Positions 7,546-14,050 of a DNA stretch of 14,890 bases are shown here, one piece after another; position 1 is the stretch's first letter; each line of letters opens with the position of its first letter. The notes under the pieces were generated by a model, which did no database searches, was not told the DNA's origin, and was given only the letters and a program-made list of their open reading frames with translations. Made by a program: the position numbers and the translations under genes. The stretch is from Alphaproteobacteria bacterium (GTDB lineage: Bacteria; Pseudomonadota; Alphaproteobacteria; UBA828): the NCBI GenBank assembly GCA_018668475.1, contig JABJCZ010000059.1, positions 1 through 14,890 of the forward strand, given 5' to 3'.

Positions 7546-7643
7546 GGTTGATCAGACATCTGATCACCCTCGGATTAGTCCTCCCTGATTATTCCGTCTC
7601 CCTGATCACTTGCGCCGCCCCAACGGGGCGGCGCCTTCTTTTT
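7546..7643 (+). ncRNA. Candidate trans-acting small RNA with a CUCCCU hexaloop
   Basis: Three hairpins follow one another. SL1 (7546-7569) has arms GGTTGATCAG and CTGATCACCC with one mismatch and an ACAT loop. SL2 (7571-7596) has 10-base arms with nine pairs, one of them G-U, around the exact hexaloop CUCCCU (7581-7586). SL3 (7612-7634) is a 10-bp GC stem followed by a T-rich run and is the terminator. Between SL2 and SL3 is an unpaired copy of the same motif, CTCCCTGAT (7598-7606), repeating 7581-7589. Pyrimidine-rich, anti-Shine-Dalgarno-like hairpin loops are a hallmark of several alphaproteobacterial small RNAs. The 5' end is a guess; alternatively this is the 3' UTR of the DUF1192 transcript. 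Confidence 0.55.
7612..7643 (+). terminator. Strong Rho-independent terminator
   Basis: A perfect 10-bp stem GCGCCGCCCC / GGGGCGGCGC closes a 3-base AAC loop and is followed by CTTCTTTTT. The T-run is on the plus strand only, so it ends rightward transcription. It terminates the candidate small RNA and possibly read-through from the DUF1192 gene. Confidence 0.9.
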
Positions 7644-7828
7644 GTCCGCAACAAGATTATTTGTGAGCAAAAATACGCCAATAGTGAACCGCAGAAGACG
7701 TCACTGATCGGCTGGAAGAATTGGAAAAAATTACACTGAATCCGCTGCTTGTCGGAATGTTCCCTTGACTTAAAAGGGTAAATCGAATGAACTCTCGCTG
7801 CTTTAACAGAATTTCAAGGAGACGTTGG

Positions 7829-8155
7829 ATGCTTAAGAACAAGCTCATCATGCGTTCGGCGATGCTTGCGCTACCGATTGCGCTCGTGGCCGGTTGCACG
7901 ACTACGCTGACCGAAGGTGATTCCGCACGAATCGCTGGTGCGGAGGCAACTGCAGCCGATGCGAAGCGTATTGCTGAAGATGCACTTATTTCACAGCGCG
8001 ATATTCGCATGGAGATTGGTGAGGCCAAGGCCGAAGCCCGCCGTGCTGCAGAAGCTGCTGAGCGTGCTGCCCAGGCTGCCGAGAATGCTGCGGCTGAAGC
8101 CAAAGCGGCGGCCGACAAGGCTGATCGCGTGTTCCAGCGTCAGATGCGCAAATAA
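7829..8155 (+). CDS. Lpp/OprI-like alanine-zipper outer-membrane lipoprotein
   Basis: This 108-residue precursor has a type II signal peptide with lipobox LVAGC, so Cys23 is the likely lipidated residue. After a short TTT linker the mature part is one long amphipathic helix with alanine heptads (AEARRAAEAAERAAQAAENA), as in OprI and Braun's lipoprotein, which trimerise through alanine zippers. It ends in ...QRQMRK; the C-terminal Arg-Lys is the same ending as OprI and Lpp, where the lysine side chain is bound to peptidoglycan. The ATG at 7829 has AAGGAG 7 bases upstream; the in-frame ATG at 7787 has no such site and would bury the signal peptide. A strong terminator follows. The convergent neighbour encodes an L,D-transpeptidase. 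Confidence 0.88.
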   Translation: MLKNKLIMRSAMLALPIALVAGCTTTLTEGDSARIAGAEATAADAKRIAEDALISQRDIRMEIGEAKAEARRAAEAAERAAQAAENAAAEAKAAADKADRVFQRQMRK

Positions 8156-8178
8156 CCTTCACTTGAGTTGAGTGATTT

Positions 8179-8214
8179 ATCGGGGCGTCCAGACGGGCGC
8201 CCCGATTGCTTTTG
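8179..8214 (+). terminator. Rho-independent terminator of the lipoprotein gene
   Basis: A 12-bp stem including one G-U pair (ATCGGGGCGTCC / GGGCGCCCCGAT) has an AGAC tetraloop and is followed by TGCTTTT. It starts 23 bases after the lipoprotein stop. The opposite strand lacks a T-run, so it is less likely to serve the convergent L,D-transpeptidase gene. Confidence 0.85.
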
Positions 8215-8326
8215 TGGCTAGTGTTGGTTTAAGTCGGCTTTGACCTTCTGATGGTCGAATAGGCTTGGGCGACCCGAGGTGCGCGTGCCGCCCCCGGGCT
8301 ATCCACGGGTCAATGTTTGGTGTGGG

Positions 8327-9295
8327 TCATTGTTCCGCGGAACGGGTGACCTGGACCGGTACGCCGCGCCGCTCAGCCAGTGTTATACGAATTGCGCTCC
8401 AATCGAGACGCGCCGTATCTGCGCCCGCGCGCTCGCGGATGCGAAACAGGATGTCGGCGGGTGAGCGCTCGCTATTTGTTATCTGCCCTTCACTTTCGAG
8501 TTGATCAGCCTGTTCTGGGTCCGGATGAGCTTCAACGTAGAGTTCACCGTTGAGCCATCCCACTTTGACAGGCCGGTTCAAGACGGCGACCGGTGTCCCC
8601 ACCGGCACGGCGCTGAACAGGCGCTCAATATCTTCGGGATACAGCCGTATACACCCGTGACTGACGCGGCGCCCGACACCCCAAGGCTGATTGGTGCCAT
8701 GGACAAGATAGCCCGGCCAATTGAAATAGAGCGCGTGGGTGCCCAGCGGATTATGCGGGCCCGGGCCAATTGCTCTCGGCAGGTCCGGGTTTTCGGCGCG
8801 GATTGATTTCGGTGGATACCAGGTGGGGCGGGCTTTTTTCCGCACAACCTCAGTAAGCCCAAGCGGCGTCGCCCAACCATCCCGTCCAACACCGATTGGA
8901 AACGTGCGTGGTGCGGCACCGGGTTTTTCAAAATAATACAGCCGATGTTCACCGAGGTTGATGACAAGGCCTTCGCGCGCGCCTTCCGGCAGAAGGTGAG
9001 CGGTGGGTAGAACAATATTTGTGCCTGTGCCAGGGACCCACGGGTCGATTCCCTGATTGGCAGCAATGATTTCAATGAACCCAAGACCGTTACTGCGTGC
9101 AAGATCAAGCAGCGTGTCCTCATAAACAGCTACATGCAGTCGGGCGGTGCCGAGCATGTCGTCGGTCAATGTCGCGGCTATTTCCGCCGGTGCAGACGCG
9201 TTTTTCGGGTTTCCGTCTTGGTCACTGGCTGCGCCGGCCGAAGCCGATACCAGAGCGAAAAGCAGAAAAATGGATAAGCGGGTCAATTTCATCAT
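8327..9295 (-). CDS. Periplasmic L,D-transpeptidase (LysM + YkuD, ErfK/YbiS type)
   Basis: The predicted protein has 322 residues. A signal peptide occupies residues 1-~22 (MMKLTRLSIFLLFALVSASA, then GAA). A LysM-like peptidoglycan-binding domain covers ~52-99, and the YkuD catalytic domain covers ~108-240. The YkuD signature is intact, with the conserved histidine in LVHGTNQPWG (197-206) and SHGCIRLYPEDI (212-223) carrying catalytic Cys215. The remaining ~80 residues are an acidic, probably flexible tail. Domain order resembles E. coli ErfK/YbiS/YcfS, which attach Lpp to peptidoglycan, so a tethering role is plausible; 3-3 crosslinking is the alternative. ATG at 9295 or 9292 gives a clean signal peptide; a further ATG at 9337 adds 14 residues without a ribosome site. 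It converges with the lipoprotein gene. Confidence 0.92.
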   Translation of the reverse strand: MMKLTRLSIFLLFALVSASAGAASDQDGNPKNASAPAEIAATLTDDMLGTARLHVAVYEDTLLDLARSNGLGFIEIIAANQGIDPWVPGTGTNIVLPTAHLLPEGAREGLVINLGEHRLYYFEKPGAAPRTFPIGVGRDGWATPLGLTEVVRKKARPTWYPPKSIRAENPDLPRAIGPGPHNPLGTHALYFNWPGYLVHGTNQPWGVGRRVSHGCIRLYPEDIERLFSAVPVGTPVAVLNRPVKVGWLNGELYVEAHPDPEQADQLESEGQITNSERSPADILFRIRERAGADTARLDWSAIRITLAERRGVPVQVTRSAEQ

Positions 9296-9575
9296 GTTCC
9301 GGGGGCGTATGTTTTTTATCAGGGGGCTGGTTGCCATAAACGACGATTACTGGTTGCCAGGGCAATAAACATAGCGGGTTTGATCGCTTCTTGGCTCAAA
9401 GCATCACGGTAAGTTGTTAGCTGAGTATGATGCGCTCGATTAGCAAACGCTTTGTTAAGCCTGCTTCGGTGATAATTGGTGATCGAATTTTCGGGTGAAG
9501 TTGAAGTATATTGCAGGGCGCTTCAATTCCCGTTTCATTGTTGGCATATCATTGAATTAGAGACAGGTTGGATCG

Positions 9576-9989
9576 GTGACAGGCGGCGGACTGGTCGATA
9601 CGACATTTTTCAGCCACACCTATGATGAGGCGTTGGCGTTGACGGTTGAAGCTCGCGACTATGTCGCGGGAGACCACGACTTTGACATGAGCCACATCGG
9701 TTTCGCCGAGCGTCTCTACTTGAGCTGCGAAACGATGCGCCTGACCAGTCGTATGACGCACATTATGTCGTGGGTATTTTTTCAGCGTGCCGCTCAGGAA
9801 GGCGAGATTACGTTGGAAGAAGCTCGCCGGGAAGAATGCCGTCTAGGCGGCGCGGTTGTCTGCCTCGGGCATGACCCCGACGTCATCGAGGTGTTGCCAT
9901 CGCGGCTTCAGGATCTGATGGAGCGGAGCTACAAGCTCTACCAGCGGATTGCCCGACTGGATCAAATGCTGGACCGTGAAATCGGCTGA
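9576..9989 (+). CDS. rcdA: RcdA-family ClpXP protease adaptor (DUF1465)
   Basis: The 137-residue protein matches DUF1465, the family of Caulobacter RcdA, which helps deliver CtrA and other substrates to ClpXP during the cell cycle. The helical core is well conserved: FFSHTYDEALALTVEARDYV (12-31), CETMRLTSRMTHIMSW (51-66) and FQRAAQEGEITLEEARRE (69-86). The C-terminus ends soon after the last core helix, so the long disordered tail of Caulobacter RcdA is absent or very short. The start is GTG at 9576, with AGGTTGG upstream; the conserved FFS...YDEA motif begins 12 residues in, supporting this start. It stands alone, convergent with the MipA-type gene 35 bases away. Whether it acts on CtrA here is inferred from the family. 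Confidence 0.87.
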   Translation: MTGGGLVDTTFFSHTYDEALALTVEARDYVAGDHDFDMSHIGFAERLYLSCETMRLTSRMTHIMSWVFFQRAAQEGEITLEEARREECRLGGAVVCLGHDPDVIEVLPSRLQDLMERSYKLYQRIARLDQMLDREIG

Positions 9990-10024
9990 GCACCAGTCGC
10001 GAATAAAAATTCTCCCTGAAAACT

Positions 10025-11158
10025 TTAAAACTTGTAACCAGCAACAAACGTTGCCGATACCTGATTTTCAGAATCGGGATCGACGAGTGGGCTGATGGCG
10101 GCATCACCGATCAGGCGTTTCCATTCTGCCCGGGTCGTGCCGAACCAATTGTCAGAGATCACATAGTGAAAATTGACCGCGCCGGTGATGTCCTTAAATC
10201 CGGCTTCCGGCAAAAAGACCGCTTTGCCTGATGTCGCGGCCTGGCCCGGGTTTACCCCGAAATAGGTGCGCATATAGTTTTCGCCGCCATAGGCTGCGGA
10301 CCCTTCGACGCCAACCGTCAGTTGCTCATTCACACGGCCACCAAATTCACCGGCAAATGTGATCAGCGTGCCGTCCTGCCCGTCGCGGTTCAGACCCTCC
10401 ACCAAGTCCGCGGAGAACCGCCATGAGCCGGTGTACAATTCAGCGAATATGCCGACTTCTGGTGAGATTTCGATGTCTCCTGTGCCGGCGAGGCGCGTGG
10501 CGTCAGATTCCTCACGACCCCAATCGATGGTCAGGTAGGTGCCCGCCCGAACCTGGCGGCTTCGGAACAGGTTGAGCCCGAGCCCGCGGTTTTTTTCGGT
10601 GGTCAGAAATGCCCGGTCCCGCCACTTGATGTCGAGCAGCAGTTCCGGCGCGACCTCATATTCGTCATCACCTTCATAGGTTGGCTGCAGCGCCAAACCA
10701 AGCCCAAGTGAGACGTCCCAGTCTGACCAGGTATCGTTATCTCGACGACCGCCAGTCGCCGGAGTCAGGCGGGCCGGTTCGTCACTTTTGCTGCTGGAAG
10801 AAGGCTGGGTTACGGCGCTGATCGTCGACGCTGTTTCCGGGGTGGAATGGGAAGCGGCAGCCGCGATCTGTGTCGCAAATGCCGGAAATGCGGCAGCGGC
10901 GTCACGGGCAATAACAATGCTGTAGGCGGGTGCAGCACGCGATGCCGTGCGGATAATTTCGCCCAGCAGCTGCGGGTTCTGCGCGATCGCATCAACCACG
11001 GTCGCCGATAGAACTTTACTGTCGGCCCTGGCTGTGGCGCGCTTGATAGCATGGTCAATATCGGCGGGCAGGGTGCCTGCATTCGCGCCATGATTGGTTC
11101 CCGCGAAAATGGGCAAGGCCAGGACGGCCGTGAGAACAAGCCAACGTAAATTGCCCAT
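10025..11158 (-). CDS. MipA/OmpV family outer-membrane protein with a helical N-terminal extension
   Basis: The 377-residue precursor has a signal peptide ending near residue 27 (GANA|GT). The part from ~residue 145 to the end is a MipA/OmpV beta-barrel: it starts WDVSLGLGLALQPTYEGDDE (147-166), has the family's basic stretch WRDRAFLTTEKNRGLGLNLF (179-198), and ends in IGDAAISPLVDPDSENQ followed by a terminal phenylalanine (VAGYKF), as barrel-assembly signals do. Residues ~30-110 are an unusual Ala-rich helical segment, followed by a Ser/Thr-rich linker (~110-145). MipA proteins include an MltA-interacting scaffold in E. coli; others are porin-like, so the role is open. AAGGA lies 9 bases before the ATG. 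It follows sseA on the same strand after 140 bases. Confidence 0.85.
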   Translation of the reverse strand: MGNLRWLVLTAVLALPIFAGTNHGANAGTLPADIDHAIKRATARADSKVLSATVVDAIAQNPQLLGEIIRTASRAAPAYSIVIARDAAAAFPAFATQIAAAASHSTPETASTISAVTQPSSSSKSDEPARLTPATGGRRDNDTWSDWDVSLGLGLALQPTYEGDDEYEVAPELLLDIKWRDRAFLTTEKNRGLGLNLFRSRQVRAGTYLTIDWGREESDATRLAGTGDIEISPEVGIFAELYTGSWRFSADLVEGLNRDGQDGTLITFAGEFGGRVNEQLTVGVEGSAAYGGENYMRTYFGVNPGQAATSGKAVFLPEAGFKDITGAVNFHYVISDNWFGTTRAEWKRLIGDAAISPLVDPDSENQVSATFVAGYKF

Positions 11159-11298
11159 TCCTGATCATTCCTTTGTTATTGCGGGCCGTTTCCTCCGAAT
11201 CCGGAGACACGCCAAACGGAGAAAAGGCAGAGTGCCGGGGAGATCAAGGCGTGGCAAGCGCCTTTGCGGATCCAAACTCAGGGATCAGGCGATAAAAT

Positions 11299-12156
11299 TC
11301 AGTCGATGGGCGCGCCGGGCATGGCGCCCCATTCGGCCCATGACCCGTCGAACACCGCTGCTTCGGTGTGCCCCAGCGTAAAGAAGGCGAGGGCCAACAA
11401 CGCCGCCGAAATGCCGGAGCCACATGTTGTGGTGATTGGCGCGGCTAGATTAATGCCCGCAGCGTCCAGTCGGGCTTTGATCTGGTGCGGGGCCAGCAAG
11501 CAGCCGCTCGTCGGGTCAAGCAGGTCGCCATACGGCAGATTGATACTGCCGGGGATGTGACCACTTTTCAGACCGGCCCGTGGTTCCGGGTCGCGGCCCT
11601 CGAACCGTCCCGCCGATCGCGCATCAACAACCTGCGCGATTTGCGTATCCATATTGGCCAGCACGGCATTTGAATCGCGTACGAGGCTACGATCGAAGCG
11701 CGAAGAAAATGACTGCCTTGATACGGTTGGCACGTCGTTATCGGTTCTGTTCCCCGCAGCTTTCCAAGCGGGCAAACCACCTTGCAGGACGGCTACATTG
11801 TCGTGGCCAAAGGTTCGAAACATCCACCACGCTCGGGGGCTGCTGAAAACGCCGGCGCCATCATAGACGACGACAGCGTGATAATTGGCAATTCCGAGTG
11901 AGCCGACTGCGGCATCGAAACCCTCCACCGGCGGGAGCATATGCGGCAGGTCACTGGTCGTATCCGATATAGCGTCGATGTCGAAAAAGACGGCACCCGG
12001 AATGTGTTCCGCTTGGTATTCCGCGCGAGGATCGCGCTTTTGGGTTGGCAAATACCAAGAGGCATCGACAACACGAATGGCGTCGTTGTCCGGGGCGATT
12101 TTCGCAAGCCATTCGGCGGTGACCAGCGGGCCGGGCAGGGTTGGCATATTAGTCAT
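11299..12156 (-). CDS. sseA: 3-mercaptopyruvate sulfurtransferase (two-rhodanese-domain)
   Basis: This 285-residue cytosolic enzyme transfers sulfur from 3-mercaptopyruvate to a thiol or cyanide acceptor. It has two rhodanese domains: an inactive N-terminal one (~10-140, including DASWYLP and EHIPGAVFFDID) and a catalytic one (~155-285) with the loop CGSGIS at 245-250, placing the persulfide cysteine at 245. CG-S/T-G-V/I is the mercaptopyruvate type rather than the thiosulfate type. Length equals E. coli SseA. ATG at 12156 overlaps the alaX stop in ATGACTAA and has no ribosome site, which suggests translational coupling; ATG at 12147 and TTG at 12162 are alternatives. It is the last gene of the cysK-alaX-sseA unit. 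Confidence 0.93.
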   Translation of the reverse strand: MTNMPTLPGPLVTAEWLAKIAPDNDAIRVVDASWYLPTQKRDPRAEYQAEHIPGAVFFDIDAISDTTSDLPHMLPPVEGFDAAVGSLGIANYHAVVVYDGAGVFSSPRAWWMFRTFGHDNVAVLQGGLPAWKAAGNRTDNDVPTVSRQSFSSRFDRSLVRDSNAVLANMDTQIAQVVDARSAGRFEGRDPEPRAGLKSGHIPGSINLPYGDLLDPTSGCLLAPHQIKARLDAAGINLAAPITTTCGSGISAALLALAFFTLGHTEAAVFDGSWAEWGAMPGAPID

Positions 12157-12862
12157 CGGCAAACACCACTGATATACGGCGGTTCTGCTTCCCTTTGCTC
12201 TCGATCTTGCGCACCGTCACGTTACCGATTTCGCCGGTGCGGGCAACATGTGTGCCGCCACAGGGCTGTAAATCAATTTCGTCGATGTCGATCAGCCTGA
12301 TCTGCCCGGCGCCAACCGGTGGCCGGATACTCATGGTCTTGATCAGGTCAGGTCTGGCATCGAGTTCAGCTTCCGATATCCAGTTTGCAACGACAGGGTG
12401 GTCGTCGGTAATCAATTCGCTCAGTCGGGCCTGGATTTCTGCCTTATCCATGGTCATCTCCGGCAAATTGAAATCAATTCGGCCTTTTTCGTCGGTTAAC
12501 TGGGCACCCGTGATCGGGGCCTTGATAACTGCGGTTAGCAAGTGGAGGCACGTGTGCATCCGCATGTGCCGATGGCGGCGCTCCCAGTTGATTTCAGCGT
12601 GGAGGGTCGCGCCCACTGCCGGAATCGGCACGCCCTCGGCCAATTTGTGAATGATTTTGCCGTTGTCACCTTTGACGGTGTCGATGACGTCAAAAATGGT
12701 GCCGTCTGCAAGGCTTAACCGGCCCGAATCGCCGGGCTGGCCGCCGCTGGTAGCGTAAAACACCGTGCGGTCCAGAACGACACCGTCGGTATCTGCGCCC
12801 ATAACGACGGCCTCGCAGGACCGCTCGTAGGGTGCATCGCGGAACAGAGCGTCAGTCGGCAT
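12149..12862 (-). CDS. alaX: Alanyl-tRNA editing protein AlaX
   Basis: This free-standing 237-residue editing enzyme hydrolyses wrongly charged Ser- or Gly-tRNA(Ala). It resembles the editing part of alanyl-tRNA synthetase. The fold signature VFYATSGGQPGDSG is at residues 34-47. The zinc site is complete: HTCLH at 103-107 (HxxxH) and CGGTH at 201-205 (CxxxH). The size fits an AlaX with a small N-terminal beta-barrel, lacking a C-terminal extension. ATG at 12862 overlaps the last 11 bases of the cysK gene, and its own stop overlaps the sseA start by 8 bases, so all three are likely co-translated. An upstream in-frame start at 12898 is deeper inside cysK and unlikely. Confidence 0.93.
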   Translation of the reverse strand: MPTDALFRDAPYERSCEAVVMGADTDGVVLDRTVFYATSGGQPGDSGRLSLADGTIFDVIDTVKGDNGKIIHKLAEGVPIPAVGATLHAEINWERRHRHMRMHTCLHLLTAVIKAPITGAQLTDEKGRIDFNLPEMTMDKAEIQARLSELITDDHPVVANWISEAELDARPDLIKTMSIRPPVGAGQIRLIDIDEIDLQPCGGTHVARTGEIGNVTVRKIESKGKQNRRISVVFADD

Positions 12863-13868
12863 TGTATGTCTCAAGCCAGGACGGGGTCGGCAGCCCACGT
12901 TCCTTCAGGAAAGCGGGATTGAAGAGCTTGCTGTGATAGCGGTTACCGTAATCACACAGAATGGTGACGATCGTGTGGCCAGGCCCAAGATGTTCTGCCA
13001 GGCGTTTGGCACCAGCGATATTGATAGCGCTTGAACCCCCAAGAATAAGACCTTCCTGCTGAACAAGATCAAAAATCAGCGGCAGTCCTTCTTCATCGGG
13101 AATCTGGAACGCGATATCCACCGGCGCGCCTTCAAGGTTGGCCGTGATCCGCCCCTGCCCGATCCCTTCGGTGATCGAGCTGCCCTCGGCCTTGAGGGTG
13201 CCGTGCGTATAAAAATTGTATAGCGATGCGCCCATGGGGTCGGCAAGGCCGATGACGATATCTTCGCGCCGTGACTTGAGATACATCGCAACGCCGGCGA
13301 GGGTGCCGCCCGTGCCGACCGCGCACGTAAAGCCGTCTATCTTGCCACCGGTCTGGCGCCATATCTCGGGCCCGGTGGTCTCAACGTGGCCCTGCCGATT
13401 GGCGACATTGTCAAACTGGTTCGCCCAGATCGCGCCATTGGGTTCCTTTTCGTTGAGCTCTTCCGCGAGCCGGCCCGAATATTTTACGTAATTGTTCGGG
13501 TCTCGATACGGCACCGCGGGCATTTCGATCAATTTGGCGCCGCACAGCCGGATCATGTCCTTCTTTTCGTCGCTCTGGGTTTCCGGAATGACGATGACGG
13601 AGCGGTAGCCAAGCGCATTGCCAACCAGCGCGAGGCCGATGCCGGTGTTGCCGGCTGTGCCCTCGACGATCATGCCCCCGGGTTTAAGCGCGCCGCACCG
13701 TTCTGCTTCTCTGATAATGAAAAGCGCCGCCCGATCCTTGACAGAGCCGCCGGGGTTGAGGAATTCACATTTGCCGAGAATTTCGCACCCCGTCGCGTCC
13801 GAGACAGCGTTGAGCCGGACGAGTGGGGTGTTTCCGATCAAGTCGACGAAACCGGATTTCACTTCCAT
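12852..13868 (-). CDS. cysK: Cysteine synthase A (O-acetylserine sulfhydrylase-like, PLP enzyme)
   Basis: This 338-residue fold-type II PLP enzyme makes cysteine from O-acetylserine and sulfide. Lys44 in NPGGSVKDR (38-46) should bind PLP. The substrate loop reads TAGNTG (71-76) rather than the usual TSGNTG. The phosphate-binding glycines are in GTGGT, and EGIGQGRIT plus GGSSAINIAGA are family features. It matches the longer alphaproteobacterial CysK-like branch, which also resembles cystathionine beta-synthase, so alternative amino-acid donors or sulfur acceptors are possible. ATG at 13868 has only a distant AGGA (13 bases). It heads the cysK-alaX-sseA unit and diverges from the DUF1611 gene across 182 bases, where I found no clear regulator site. 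Confidence 0.92.
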   Translation of the reverse strand: MEVKSGFVDLIGNTPLVRLNAVSDATGCEILGKCEFLNPGGSVKDRAALFIIREAERCGALKPGGMIVEGTAGNTGIGLALVGNALGYRSVIVIPETQSDEKKDMIRLCGAKLIEMPAVPYRDPNNYVKYSGRLAEELNEKEPNGAIWANQFDNVANRQGHVETTGPEIWRQTGGKIDGFTCAVGTGGTLAGVAMYLKSRREDIVIGLADPMGASLYNFYTHGTLKAEGSSITEGIGQGRITANLEGAPVDIAFQIPDEEGLPLIFDLVQQEGLILGGSSAINIAGAKRLAEHLGPGHTIVTILCDYGNRYHSKLFNPAFLKERGLPTPSWLETYNAD

Positions 13869-14050
13869 GATATGTTAAATTCCTGATTGTCCACAGATTG
13901 CCCGCAAGTTAGCCTTTCCGCATCCGTTCAAGCAAGCAGGAAGGGCGTTGTCGGGTCATGTATCTTGCGAGATGGGGCGGCGCACGACAAACTCCGGCGT
14001 TGCCGGGGGCCATTTTCTGCGGCAATCCTGACAGTGCTATGGGTATCCGG

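Larger units (their letters stand above)
7431..7828. other. 398-base region without a protein gene
   Basis: The left part (7431-7545) is strikingly AT-rich compared with the rest of the window. It contains two GTTAAC sites (7481-7486, 7504-7509) flanking a GATTC (7499-7503). The middle (7546-7643) folds as a candidate small RNA ending in an intrinsic terminator. The right part (7644-7828) should hold the promoter of the lipoprotein gene: TTGACT at 7765-7770 is a plausible -35, but the expected -10 position has only TGAACT. An open frame at 7542-7739 runs straight through the RNA hairpins and resembles no protein. Confidence 0.6.

Noticed and set aside
7542..7739. A 65-codon open frame on the plus strand across the small-RNA region
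   Set aside because: It begins inside the hairpin region, runs through a perfect intrinsic terminator, has no ribosome site and gives a protein with no family features.
7657..8118. A Ser/Ala-rich open frame antisense to the lipoprotein gene
   Set aside because: Its composition is the mirror of the alanine-rich lipoprotein codons; the sense strand has the lipobox, ribosome site and terminator.
11246..11264. Hairpin AAGGCG / CGCCTT downstream of sseA as a terminator
   Set aside because: The stem is only 6 bp and no T-run follows on the minus strand, so a Rho-independent terminator is not supported.
13386..13886. A 166-codon open frame antisense to cysK
   Set aside because: It overlaps the well-supported cysK coding sequence throughout and has no conserved features.
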